Below are positions 33,543 to 42,177 of a stretch of DNA of 64,000 nt, one piece after another (position 1 is the first letter of the stretch; each line of letters starts with the position of its first letter). Both the position numbers and the translations under genes were made by a program. The DNA is taken from contig JALDRG010000007.1 in the NCBI GenBank assembly GCA_031315995.1, positions 124,001 to 188,000 on the forward strand, written 5' to 3'. The stretch comes from Nitrospira sp. GTDB taxonomy: Bacteria; Nitrospirota; Nitrospiria; Nitrospirales; Nitrospiraceae. The notes under the pieces are model-generated. The model saw nothing but the letters and a program-made list of their open reading frames with translations, was not told the DNA's origin and ran no database searches.

Positions 33543-34381
33543 AACTTCACCTCTTGCAGCAAATACTTTCCTTCCGCATCTTTCCTGACATGACCGGCCT
33601 GGATCAGCGGATCGTGTTCGAACAGCAGAAGCCAATCCTCCTCGAAGGCTCGATCCAGCACCCATCGCTTGGTGTCGAGGGTCCGCAGGGGATCGAGGTC
33701 GTACCCCATGATGTAGGGCAGCGGCAGATGCGAGACCGTCGGAATGAGATCTCCCAGGAAGAAGGCGGTTCGGCCTTCCGACTCCACCTTGACGCTTTGG
33801 TGGAAGCGCGTATGTCCGGCCGTGACCACCGTGGTGAGTCCCGGAAGGAGTTCCGTATCGCCCCGCAGAAATTCCCATTGATTCAGTTGCGCGACCGGTG
33901 TGAAATTGTCCCGTCGGTAACTGGCCTTCGTCCGTTCATTCGCCATGATGGCATCCTCGTATTCTCCCTGTTGGACATAGTAGGTCGCGTTGGGAAAGGC
34001 AGCCTGCAGGGTGCCGTTTCCGTTCATCGCCGTATTGCCCCCGGCATGGTCGAAGTGCAGATGGGTGTTGATCACCAGGTGAATGTCGTCTCGACTCAGG
34101 CCATGGTGCATTAAAGACTGTTGCAGAGTCGGCTTTCGTTCCACGCCAAACATTGATTGAAACTTTACATCCTCCTTATCACCCAGCCCAGTATCCACGA
34201 GGATGTTTTTGCCATGTGCCCGAATCAGTAAACAGGTCAGACTGAGCGGGATGCGATTCAGTTCATCCGCCGGACAGCACTTCTGCCACAGGGCTTTCGG
34301 CACCACCCCGAACATCGCCCCGCCATCCAGTCGAAACCGGCCGTCTGTCACCGAAAATATTTCAAAGGCTCCGAGCTTCAT
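33533..34381 (-). CDS. MBL-fold metallo-hydrolase
   Basis: A 282-residue metallo-beta-lactamase-fold hydrolase. The metal motif is [11 protein letters not shown], with a further His in [11 protein letters not shown], Asp in FLGDLIP and a late His in FEHDPLI, so two zinc (or iron) ions can be bound. No signal peptide. It resembles lactonase/thioesterase-type MBL proteins; acyl-CoA or lactone hydrolysis would suit the context, but the substrate is unknown. It lies exactly between the two mutase subunit genes, which suggests a conserved link to acyl-CoA metabolism. Confidence 0.82.
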   Translation of the reverse strand: MKLGAFEIFSVTDGRFRLDGGAMFGVVPKALWQKCCPADELNRIPLSLTCLLIRAHGKNILVDTGLGDKEDVKFQSMFGVERKPTLQQSLMHHGLSRDDIHLVINTHLHFDHAGGNTAMNGNGTLQAAFPNATYYVQQGEYEDAIMANERTKASYRRDNFTPVAQLNQWEFLRGDTELLPGLTTVVTAGHTRFHQSVKVESEGRTAFFLGDLIPTVSHLPLPYIMGYDLDPLRTLDTKRWVLDRAFEEDWLLLFEHDPLIQAGHVRKDAEGKYLLQEVKLWQ

Positions 34382-34455
34382 GGTCGGGCTGCTCCATCCA
34401 TACCTTTCTCAGTCCGCGCGTCGCATGAGTACCGTGGAACCTGGTTGCCGCCGCT

Positions 34456-36054
34456 TCACAACACCACCGGCTCCCGATAGGTCCCATACACTTCTTTCAG
34501 CGCGGCGCAAATCTCGCCCAATGTCGCCTTGGCCTTTACGGCCTCCATCAGCGCAGGCATGAGGCTCTGATGACACGCCGCCATCTCTTGCAGTTCCTCC
34601 AGTGAGCCGGCCATTCTGAACGGGTCACGCGATTTTCTGAGATCGGACAAGCGCGCGACCTGTTCCTGTTCCACTTCCGGGCCGATCTTCAAAAGGGGGA
34701 TGGAGCGGCGCTCCTGCTCCACGTGATCGGTCACGCCGACGATGTGTCGCTCCCGCTGGTCGATCTCGTGCTGGTAACGTTGCGATGCATCCAGGATCTC
34801 CCGTTGTGGGAACCCTTGTTCGATCGCGCGGACCATGCCGCCCATTCTCTCCAACGTGGAAAAATATTCCAGCGCCCCTTCTTCCAATCGGTTGGTCAGC
34901 GACTCGACGAAATAGGAGCCACCCAATGGATCCACGCAGTTGACCGTTTCGCTTTCGGCGGCGATGACCTGTTGTGTCCGCAGGGCGAGCGTCACGGCTT
35001 CTTCTGTGGGCAGGGCCAGGGTTTCGTCCATCGAGTTGGTGTGGAGGGATTGCGTGCCTCCCAGCACGGCGGCCAGGGCCTGGAGCGTGGTCCGCACCAC
35101 GTTGTTCATCGGCTGTTGGGCGGTGAGGGAGCAGCCGGCCGTCTGGGCGTGACAGCGTAGCTGAAGGGAGCGAGGATTCTTGGGATGGTAACGCCGCTCC
35201 ATTTCACGGGCCCACAACCGTCTGGCTGCGCGGAACTTGGCGATCTCTTCAAAAAAATCATTGTGCACATTGAAGAAGAAGGAGAGCTGAGGGGCGAAGG
35301 TATCCACATCGAGTCCGGCCTTCACCGCCGCGTCCACGTAGGTCACGCCGTTGTAGAGGGTGAACGCGAGTTCCTGAACCGCTGTCGAGCCTGCCTCTCG
35401 AATGTGATAGCCGCTGATGCTGATCGGATGCCACTTCGGAGTATGGGTCGCACAATAGGTGATGGTGTCGACGATCAGCGCGATGTGTGGTTCCGGAGGA
35501 AACAGCCACTCCTTCTGCGCGATATACTCTTTCAAGATATCATTCTGAATCGTGCCGCCTAGGTGATGAAACGGAATACCCCGCTTCTCCGCGACAGCTA
35601 GATACATCGCGAAGATCACGGCGGCCGGTCCATTGATCGTCATCGAGGTCGTGACTTGATCGAGCGGGATGCCGTCGAACAGTCGCTCCATGTCGGCGAG
35701 CGACGAGATGGCCACGCCGCAGTAGCCGACTTCGCCCCTCGCTCTCGGATCATCCGAATCGAGACCCATCAGGGTGGGGAGGTCGAACGCGACGCTGAGG
35801 CCGGTCTGGCCCTGTGCCAGTAGGTACTTGAATCGTTGATTGGTGTCGTCCGCGGAGCCGAAGCCGGCGAATTGCCGCATGGTCCAGAGTCGGCTGCGGT
35901 ACATGGTCGGGTAAATGCCGCGTGTGTAAGGAAATGCGCCCGGTCGACCGAGATCTTGTTCGGGGCTCCAGTCGGTGAGGTGGTCGGAGGTGTAGACCTG
36001 ATCGATCTCCAGACCGGAGAGGGACGTATACCGAGGTTTCCGCTCCTTCATCAT
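34456..36054 (-). CDS. icmA: Isobutyryl-CoA mutase large subunit (annotatable as methylmalonyl-CoA mutase)
   Basis: A 532-residue adenosylcobalamin mutase subunit lacking its own B12 domain. The substrate-selecting pair is Phe62 (TMRQFAGFG) and Gln180 (KEYIAQKEWLFPP). In methylmalonyl-CoA mutase these positions are Tyr89 and Arg207, and in isobutyryl-CoA mutase Phe80 and Gln198; the 118-residue spacing is identical, and the catalytic His217 (SGYHIREAG) keeps its 37-residue distance. It should therefore interconvert isobutyryl-CoA and n-butyryl-CoA. The C-terminal half has the usual TQTAG-like segment as HAQTAGCSLTAQQP. Partners are icmB and the MeaB-type GTPase in the same operon. Assignment rests on residues recalled from the family and should be confirmed by alignment. 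Confidence 0.85.
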   Translation of the reverse strand: MMKERKPRYTSLSGLEIDQVYTSDHLTDWSPEQDLGRPGAFPYTRGIYPTMYRSRLWTMRQFAGFGSADDTNQRFKYLLAQGQTGLSVAFDLPTLMGLDSDDPRARGEVGYCGVAISSLADMERLFDGIPLDQVTTSMTINGPAAVIFAMYLAVAEKRGIPFHHLGGTIQNDILKEYIAQKEWLFPPEPHIALIVDTITYCATHTPKWHPISISGYHIREAGSTAVQELAFTLYNGVTYVDAAVKAGLDVDTFAPQLSFFFNVHNDFFEEIAKFRAARRLWAREMERRYHPKNPRSLQLRCHAQTAGCSLTAQQPMNNVVRTTLQALAAVLGGTQSLHTNSMDETLALPTEEAVTLALRTQQVIAAESETVNCVDPLGGSYFVESLTNRLEEGALEYFSTLERMGGMVRAIEQGFPQREILDASQRYQHEIDQRERHIVGVTDHVEQERRSIPLLKIGPEVEQEQVARLSDLRKSRDPFRMAGSLEELQEMAACHQSLMPALMEAVKAKATLGEICAALKEVYGTYREPVVL

Positions 36055-36076
36055 GCTGGTCCTCCGCGCGGCCGCG

Positions 36077-36958
36077 TCACGTCACATGTAGGGCCTCGTT
36101 TCCGTACAGATAGAATCCACGCCCGCTTTTTCTGCCGAGCCGACCGGCCTCGACGTATTGGCGCAGCAGGGGGCAGGGGCGGAACTTAGGGTCGTCAAGG
36201 TCCTGGTGGAGGACCTCGCAGATTGCGAGCACCGTGTCGAGACCGATACGATCGGCCAAGGCCAACGGTCCCATCGGAACGTTGGTGCCTTCCACCATGG
36301 CCAAATCGATGGCGTCGGCCGTCGCCACCCCGGCTTCCAGTGCAAAAATCGCTTCATTGATCATGGGCATCATGACCCGATTGACGATGAACCCGGGGGA
36401 GTCCTCACAGATCACGGGGGTTTTGCCGGTTCGACGGACGAGGGCCAGCGCAAGGTGCATGGTGTCTTCAGAGGTCCCGGCTGCGCGTACGACTTCGACG
36501 AGCCTCATGATCGGGACGGGATTCATGAAATGAATCCCCACGACACGATCCGGGCGAGCGGACGCCAGCCCCAAACCGGCGATCGAGATCGACGACGTAT
36601 TGCTGGCCAGCAGCGTCGGCGGCGGGCAAATGTATCCGAGTTGCGCGAACAACTCTCGTTTCATCTCGCGGTTCTCCGGTATGGCCTCGATGACCACTTG
36701 AGCTTCTCGCAGATGCTTCACCTGCTTCAGCGGCTGGATCCGCGCCATCGCCGATCCGGCCTGATCTCCTCGCAGGGCACCTTTTTCCACCGCCTTCATC
36801 ACGCCTTGCCAGATGTGTCTGGTGGCTCCTTCCAAGGCTTCTTCCGACGCATCCACCAACAGGACATTCCAGCCTGCCACGGCCAGTACTTGCGCAATGC
36901 CTCGTCCCATCTGTCCTGCACCCACAACCCCGATGGTCTGAACGTCGTCGATCGTCAT
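36077..36958 (-). CDS. 3-Hydroxybutyryl-CoA dehydrogenase
   Basis: A 293-residue NAD(P)-dependent dehydrogenase. The Rossmann motif is GVVGAGQMGRGIAQ; the catalytic pair lies in SNTSSISI and VGIHFMNPVPIMRLVEVV (His), and the C-terminal dimer domain ends LGRKSGRGFYLYG. It oxidises 3-hydroxybutyryl-CoA to acetoacetyl-CoA. With the mutase next to it and thiolase on the other side, it completes conversion of butyryl-CoA to acetyl-CoA. No dedicated crotonase lies beside it; one of the two enoyl-CoA hydratases in the window could serve. Confidence 0.92.
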   Translation of the reverse strand: MTIDDVQTIGVVGAGQMGRGIAQVLAVAGWNVLLVDASEEALEGATRHIWQGVMKAVEKGALRGDQAGSAMARIQPLKQVKHLREAQVVIEAIPENREMKRELFAQLGYICPPPTLLASNTSSISIAGLGLASARPDRVVGIHFMNPVPIMRLVEVVRAAGTSEDTMHLALALVRRTGKTPVICEDSPGFIVNRVMMPMINEAIFALEAGVATADAIDLAMVEGTNVPMGPLALADRIGLDTVLAICEVLHQDLDDPKFRPCPLLRQYVEAGRLGRKSGRGFYLYGNEALHVT

Positions 36959-36962
36959 GGAG

Positions 36963-38168
36963 TTATGATGACCGCTCCACCAGCAGCGCGAGCGCTTCCC
37001 CGCCTCCGATGCACAGGCCGGCCAGCCCGCGATGGGCGCCGCGCGCTTCCATGGCAGAGAGCAGGGTTGTCAGGATCCTTGCCCCGGTTGCGCCGATCGG
37101 ATGGCCGAGCGCCACGGCGCCGCCGTTGACATTGACCTTCTTGGCATCCAACCCCAGTTCGCGGTTGATGGCCAGCGAAACGGCGGAGAAGGCTTCGTTG
37201 ATCTCAAACAGATCGATGTCGCCGATGGACAGGCCTGTCTGTTTCAGCAGCCGCCGGATCGCCTCGATCGGCGCCATGGTGAACCATTCCGGCGCGAGCG
37301 CGGCGCCCGCATATCCCACGATGCGCGCCAGCGGCGCGAGCCCAAACCGGCCGGCTTCCTCCTCTGCCATGATGACCAATGCCGCAGCGCCGTCGTTGCA
37401 GGACGGTGAGTTTCCCACCGTCAACACTCCATCGTCTTGAAAGACGGGCGTGAGGTGTCGCAACTTCGCCAGATCTACCCGATTCGGTTCTTCATCGTTC
37501 GAGACCATGACCGCCGGTCCCTTCTTCTGCGGCACTTCGACCGGAACGACTTCCCGCTTGAACCTGCCGGTCGCCATTGCGTCGCGCGCGCGGCTATAAC
37601 TTTCCAAGGCGAAGTCGTCTACGTCTTGTCTCGATAATCGATACTTGGCGGCGCAGAGTTCTCCGGCATTCCCCATATGGAACTGATTGTAGACATCCCA
37701 TAGTCCGTCCTTGATCAAGCTGTCTATCAGCTCACCGTGCCCCAGCCGGTACCCCTGTCGAGCTTTCTCCAGCAGAAACGGAGCGCGGGTCATGTTCTCC
37801 ATGCCGCCGGCCACCATCACCCGCGCTTCTCCCAGCGCGATGGCCCTGGCGGCCATCATCACGGTCTGCAAGCTGGACCCGCACACTTTGTTGACGGTCA
37901 CGGCACCGACCGAATGGGATAGTCCGGCTCCGAGCGCTGCCTGTCTGGCCGGAGCTTGGCCGAGCCCCGCGGTGAGCACGCATCCCATCAGCACTTCGTC
38001 GACCTGGTCACCCGGTAATCGAATGCGTTGCAAGGCTTCTGCGATGGCGAGGCTGCCGAGCTTCGTTGCTGGAACGGAACTGAATGCTCCGTTGAAGCTG
38101 CCCATCGGCGTCCGGACCGCACTCACGATGACGGGTTGATGCGTGACGGTCACAGCAGTTTCTCCCAT
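36963..38168 (-). CDS. Acetyl-CoA acetyltransferase (thiolase)
   Basis: A 401-residue biosynthetic/degradative thiolase. The nucleophile Cys is in TVNKVCGSSLQT, the catalytic His in NVNGGAVALGHPIGATGAR, and the second Cys in LCIGGGEALALLVE. It splits acetoacetyl-CoA (or 2-methylacetoacetyl-CoA from isoleucine) with CoA. Its start overlaps the E2 gene by 19 bp, tying it to the 2-oxoacid dehydrogenase genes. Confidence 0.93.
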   Translation of the reverse strand: MGETAVTVTHQPVIVSAVRTPMGSFNGAFSSVPATKLGSLAIAEALQRIRLPGDQVDEVLMGCVLTAGLGQAPARQAALGAGLSHSVGAVTVNKVCGSSLQTVMMAARAIALGEARVMVAGGMENMTRAPFLLEKARQGYRLGHGELIDSLIKDGLWDVYNQFHMGNAGELCAAKYRLSRQDVDDFALESYSRARDAMATGRFKREVVPVEVPQKKGPAVMVSNDEEPNRVDLAKLRHLTPVFQDDGVLTVGNSPSCNDGAAALVIMAEEEAGRFGLAPLARIVGYAGAALAPEWFTMAPIEAIRRLLKQTGLSIGDIDLFEINEAFSAVSLAINRELGLDAKKVNVNGGAVALGHPIGATGARILTTLLSAMEARGAHRGLAGLCIGGGEALALLVERSS

Positions 38169-39313
38169 TCGCTCTGTTCGAGATGTTGTTTGACCTTGGC
38201 CATGAAGCGGTCGGCCGTCGCACCGTCGATGATCCGATGGTCGAACGACAGGCTTAGGTAGCTCATGGGTCGGATAGCAATGGCATCGTGGATCACGACC
38301 GCACGCTTCTGCACCGAGCCGATCCCTAGAATCGCGGCCTGCGGCTGGTTGATGATGGGCGTACTGAAGAGACTCCCGAATCCGCCGTGGTTCGTGATCG
38401 TGAATGTGCCGCCCTGCACCTCTTCAGGAGCAAGCCGTTTGCTCCTCGCTCGTTTCGCCAGGTCTGCGACTTCATGGGCGAGTTGAGTCAGCCCCTTGCG
38501 ATCGGCGTGGCGAATAACGGGGACCAGGAGACCGTCGTCGAGCGCCACCGCGATCCCCACATGAAGGTCTTTCATGATGGCGATGCCCTGATCGCGCCAA
38601 GAAGAATTCAAGAGCGGCAGGTCCTTCATGGCTCGAGAGACGGCGTTGATCACAAAAGGCAGATAGGTCATCGACCGGCCTTCGCGGAATTCGGCAATGC
38701 CGGTAAAGTCGGCTTCGAAAAATGTCGCCACGTGGGCCGCGGTGCGACGGCTGAGGACCATGCGTTCCGCGATGGTCTTCCGCATTTGAGTGAAGGGCAG
38801 AATCTCTTCCTCATGCACCGCGGGAGAGGGGCGGGAGACCGGCGCCTCCCCCGCGCCTGGAGGTACTGTGCCGGATGCATCGCCTGTGGCCACATAATCC
38901 AGCACATCTTGTTTGGTCACTCGCCCGCCGTCGCCGGTTCCGGTGAGGGAGGAGAGGTCGACGCCATGATCTCGCGCGAGGCGTCGAACGGCCGGAGAAT
39001 AGTGAGGATCGGGTTGCGCGGCCTCCATCGGTCGCACCGTCACACCCCCGACACGATTCACGACGCCGCTTGCCGGTCGAGTATCAAGCTTGGCGAGGAT
39101 CGTTCCCACCGGAACGGTCGCACCCTCCGGCACGAGGATCTCCGTGAGTAAGCCTGTACCGGGAGAGGGAATATCGAGAGCAACCTTTTCGGTTTCCACT
39201 TCCAGGAGCGGTTGATCTTTTTCGACAGCGCCGCCTGGCGGGATCAGCCACTTGACGACGGTTCCTTCGGCGATACTTTCACCGAGTTGAGGCATGACAA
39301 TGTCGTTCGGCAC
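38150..39313 (-). CDS. bkdB: Branched-chain 2-oxoacid dehydrogenase E2 (lipoamide acyltransferase)
   Basis: A 387-residue E2. Residues 1-77 form one lipoyl domain with the lipoyl-lysine in VETEKVALD; residues about 104-140 a peripheral subunit-binding domain (YSPAVRRLARDHGVDL); residues about 165-387 the catalytic core with SFDHRIIDGATADRF. It transfers the acyl group to CoA and forms the core of the complex. Only one lipoyl domain and a Pro/Ala-rich linker are present. Context with leucine and valine catabolic genes favours a branched-chain role; a pyruvate or acetoin dehydrogenase is the alternative. The E3 (lipoamide dehydrogenase) is not in the window. Confidence 0.88.
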   Translation of the reverse strand: MPNDIVMPQLGESIAEGTVVKWLIPPGGAVEKDQPLLEVETEKVALDIPSPGTGLLTEILVPEGATVPVGTILAKLDTRPASGVVNRVGGVTVRPMEAAQPDPHYSPAVRRLARDHGVDLSSLTGTGDGGRVTKQDVLDYVATGDASGTVPPGAGEAPVSRPSPAVHEEEILPFTQMRKTIAERMVLSRRTAAHVATFFEADFTGIAEFREGRSMTYLPFVINAVSRAMKDLPLLNSSWRDQGIAIMKDLHVGIAVALDDGLLVPVIRHADRKGLTQLAHEVADLAKRARSKRLAPEEVQGGTFTITNHGGFGSLFSTPIINQPQAAILGIGSVQKRAVVIHDAIAIRPMSYLSLSFDHRIIDGATADRFMAKVKQHLEQSEWEKLL

Positions 39314-39373
39314 TTCAACCTCCGGCAGACCTGAGGCGGAAAACGTACGGCACAGGTCTCCCTCTTACGCGAG

Positions 39374-40366
39374 TTAGTAAGCTCCCAACTTCTTCGCGCC
39401 CGCGACAATGTCGCTGACCTTGGGAAGAAAGAATTCCTCCAACGGTGTGCTGAACGGCACCGGCGTGTCAGGCGGAGCGATGCGAAGAATGGGCCCGTCC
39501 AGACAGTCGAAGCAATCTTCCACCAGGAGGGCCGAAATCTCGGCCCCGATACCGCCGGTCTTGTTGTCTTCGTGCAGGAGAATCGCTTTACTGGTCTTGC
39601 GCACCGACGCGTAAATAGTCTTCTTATCGAGCGGGATCAATGTGCGAAGGTCCACCACCTCCAGATCGATTCCGTCCTGGCTCAGCAGTTCTGCCGCTTC
39701 CAGTGCCAGATGTACCATTGCGCCATAGGTGATGAGGGTGATGTCGCGGCCGGTTCGTTTCACGTCGGCCTTTCCGATGGGCACGATATAGTCCTCTTGC
39801 GGCAACGTGGCTTTGATCCGTCGGTAGAGAAACTTGTGTTCGAAGTAGAGAACGGGATTGGGATCGCGAATCGCGGCTTTCAGCAGTCCCTTGGCGTCAT
39901 AGGGAGTGGAAGGGGCGACGATTTTCAGTCCGGGAGAATGGAAGAACCAGCCTTCGGGACATTCGGAATGAAACGGCCCTCCGTGGACTCCGCCGCCGAA
40001 GGGTGCTCGAATGACCATGGGTACCGCCGCGCCCCAGCGGTAGTGGTTCTTGGCGGCGACTTCGGTAATTTGATCGAATGCGCAGGAAATAAAGTCCGCG
40101 AACTGCATTTCGACCACCGGCCGCAATCCCATCATGGCTGCACCGATCGCCGCGCCCACAAAGCCGGATTCGGAGAGCGGGGTATCCAGCACGCGCCATT
40201 CGCCGAATTTCGTCAGGAACCCTTCCGTGACCTTGAACGCCCCGCCGTAGGCGCCGATGTCTTCGCCCATCAGAAAGACACGTTTGTCGCGACTCATCTC
40301 CTCGTCCAGTGCCTGCGAAATGGCCTCTACGTAGGTAACCTCCTGGCTCGCCGTCCCGGTCGTCAT
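39374..40366 (-). CDS. Branched-chain 2-oxoacid dehydrogenase E1 beta subunit
   Basis: A 330-residue transketolase-pyrimidine-domain protein. It begins with TYVEAISQALDEEMSRDKRV and carries the FADFISCAFDQI, VVIRAPFGGGVHGG-type and HSPGLKIVAPSTPYDAKGL segments and a C-terminal ADVKRTGRDITLITYG that starts the transketolase C domain. The His in the GPFHSE/GGPFHS region is the conserved active-site residue of the beta subunit. It overlaps the E1 alpha gene (ATGA) and lies 60 bp before E2. Confidence 0.9.
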   Translation of the reverse strand: MTTGTASQEVTYVEAISQALDEEMSRDKRVFLMGEDIGAYGGAFKVTEGFLTKFGEWRVLDTPLSESGFVGAAIGAAMMGLRPVVEMQFADFISCAFDQITEVAAKNHYRWGAAVPMVIRAPFGGGVHGGPFHSECPEGWFFHSPGLKIVAPSTPYDAKGLLKAAIRDPNPVLYFEHKFLYRRIKATLPQEDYIVPIGKADVKRTGRDITLITYGAMVHLALEAAELLSQDGIDLEVVDLRTLIPLDKKTIYASVRKTSKAILLHEDNKTGGIGAEISALLVEDCFDCLDGPILRIAPPDTPVPFSTPLEEFFLPKVSDIVAGAKKLGAY

Positions 40367-41364
40367 GGTTGTACCTCACCTTCTGTCGCGAAGACCCCCA
40401 CGAGCGTGTCCGGCCCTTCCGGCAGCGGGCTCTGTTCGGCTGATTCCGTTCCTGCTTCGACTTCCTTCTTGACCCGTTCGCCGATTTCGTGGAAATAGGA
40501 TTCATCGACGTATCCTAACTGCGTCAAGAGCTGCTCGGCCTTCAGGATCGGATCCTTGGCTTTCCATGCTTCCAATAGCTCGCGCGGAACGTACTTCGCC
40601 GCATCATGTTCCGAGTGGCCATGCATGCGCATCGTCTTGAATTCGAGGAAGGTCGGTCCGGCTCCGGCCCGAGCCTTTGCGATGGCTCCCTTGGAGGCCA
40701 AGTAGACGGCTGCCACATCGTTGCCGTCCACGATCTCGCCCGGCATGCCATAGGCCTTGGCGCGTTCCACGACATCCGTGATTGCCATTTGATAACGCAC
40801 GGGCGTCGAATAGGCGTATTGATTGTTGGTGCAGAAGAACACGACGGGAAGTTTCCGTACCGCCGCAAAATTCATGGCTTCATGAAAATCGCCGCGACTT
40901 GTCCCACCGTCCCCGGTCCCGGCAAAGGCCACACGAGACTCGCCTCTGATCCGAAAGGCGAGCGCTGCCCCGGCCGCGACCGGCATGTTGTCCGCCAAAT
41001 GACTGACGAACCCGATCATGCCGCGCTTCAAATCACCCATGTGGACATTGCCGTCTTTGCCTTTGGTGGGGCCGCCCTTCTTGCCGAGGTATTGCGCGAT
41101 GATCTCGCCGGGAGAAAAGCCGCGGATCAGAAACGCGCCCATATCGCGGTGAAACGGCGCGATGACGTCATCGGGTTTCAAGGCGGAGGCATACCCCACG
41201 GAGATCGCTTCCATGCCGTGACTGGTATAGACGCCGCCGACGATCCGACCCTGCCGGTAGAGGGCCGTAATCCGGTCTTCCACGCATCTCGTCAGCCGGA
41301 GGAAGTAGTACATTTCAAGGAGGTCGCTGCGTGTGATGTCTTTCGCGACGACGGCCTGGTCCAT
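40363..41364 (-). CDS. Branched-chain 2-oxoacid dehydrogenase E1 alpha subunit
   Basis: A 333-residue thiamine-diphosphate-binding subunit. The ThDP motif runs from GTGDGGTSRGDFHEAMNFAA to FFCTNNQYAYSTP; the HMG-type phosphorylation-loop region RMHGHSEHDAAKYVP is present. It decarboxylates the 2-oxoacid and acylates the E2 lipoyl group together with E1 beta. GAGGAGTATT precedes the start. Either 2-oxoisovalerate-type or pyruvate/acetoin-type substrates are possible; the neighbours (isobutyryl-CoA mutase, methylcrotonyl-CoA carboxylase) argue for branched-chain acids. Confidence 0.9.
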   Translation of the reverse strand: MDQAVVAKDITRSDLLEMYYFLRLTRCVEDRITALYRQGRIVGGVYTSHGMEAISVGYASALKPDDVIAPFHRDMGAFLIRGFSPGEIIAQYLGKKGGPTKGKDGNVHMGDLKRGMIGFVSHLADNMPVAAGAALAFRIRGESRVAFAGTGDGGTSRGDFHEAMNFAAVRKLPVVFFCTNNQYAYSTPVRYQMAITDVVERAKAYGMPGEIVDGNDVAAVYLASKGAIAKARAGAGPTFLEFKTMRMHGHSEHDAAKYVPRELLEAWKAKDPILKAEQLLTQLGYVDESYFHEIGERVKKEVEAGTESAEQSPLPEGPDTLVGVFATEGEVQP

Positions 41365-41391
41365 AATACTCCTCCTCTTGGTGGCTCTGGG

Positions 41392-42153
41392 CTAGAGTTC
41401 CGGGAGCTCCTTCCAGGACAGCAACGGCCGATTGTCTTTGCAGAGGAAACAGTCGGACGATTCCCACTGCGGCATGTCCAGGTCGACGCTGACATAAAAG
41501 GGGTAGTTGGCCGTAAGCTCCTGCATCAATGGAAATTGCCCGCTGTCTCGTCTGGCGAATACCATCATGCCCGCGACTGTTCCCCCCTGGTCCGTGACGA
41601 CCTTTCCCAGTTTGCTGACGCACATGCCGCGGGTGGTAACGTCGTTCAAGGAGAGGAAGCGATCCCCCGGTTCGACCCTGCCATGGACGATATCCGTTCC
41701 GATCTTGCCTGTCGCGGGATCGTACGGCGTGAGGACGATGCGCAGAGGCATGCGATGTGCGAGCAGTTCGCTTGTTCGTTCGGCGAGGAGGCGCGCGTCG
41801 GACGACGTCGTGATGATGCCGGTCGGCGGGTGATGGTGGAATGTTTGCAGGATCCACTCGGCCATGTTCGAGGCGATGAGGGTAATGAGTTCAGGATGTC
41901 GTGCCACGGATTCAAACCGCACGTAGGTCGACGTGTGGTGGCCGGACACCACTTGCACATGACTGTCAAAGTACAGAGCTCGGGAGCTGCGCAACAGACC
42001 AAGGATGTCCCAAGACGAGAGGGTGGGGTGCGGAGCGTCGCGTATCAGCTGTTCGATCCTCCCGTCGATCTCCGGCCCTTCGTACAGCCGTGCATGGTGG
42101 TCTATCAAGGCCTGAATCGCACCGCTCGACGACTCCACACTGGATGACGTCAT
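41392..42153 (-). CDS. Phosphoribosyltransferase-like protein in the catabolic operon
   Basis: A 253-residue protein with a type I phosphoribosyltransferase-like core: the TGIITTSSDARLLAERTSEL helix and a PRPP-loop-like segment GDRFLSLNDVTTRGMCVSK, in which the usual D-D is N-D. The last 25 residues carry a Cys pair in SDCFLCKDNRPLLSW. It resembles orotate-phosphoribosyltransferase-fold proteins but I recognise no named member. No signal peptide or membrane segment. It stands between fumarylacetoacetase and E1 alpha, genes with no need for PRPP, so it may be a regulator or degenerate PRTase that binds a nucleotide. Confidence 0.65.
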   Translation of the reverse strand: MTSSSVESSSGAIQALIDHHARLYEGPEIDGRIEQLIRDAPHPTLSSWDILGLLRSSRALYFDSHVQVVSGHHTSTYVRFESVARHPELITLIASNMAEWILQTFHHHPPTGIITTSSDARLLAERTSELLAHRMPLRIVLTPYDPATGKIGTDIVHGRVEPGDRFLSLNDVTTRGMCVSKLGKVVTDQGGTVAGMMVFARRDSGQFPLMQELTANYPFYVSVDLDMPQWESSDCFLCKDNRPLLSWKELPEL

Positions 42154-42177
42154 ATTGGCCGTTCGCTCCTTTTATGA

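Noticed and set aside
33543..33878. N-terminal extension of the B12-binding protein up to 33878
   Set aside because: The extension lies inside the MBL hydrolase gene, is Arg/Gly-rich, and the start at 33542 has a ribosome binding site and gives the family length.
40606..42147. 513-codon ORF on the plus strand over E1 alpha and the PRTase-like gene
   Set aside because: Long only because GC-rich codons leave few antisense stops; it crosses two real genes.
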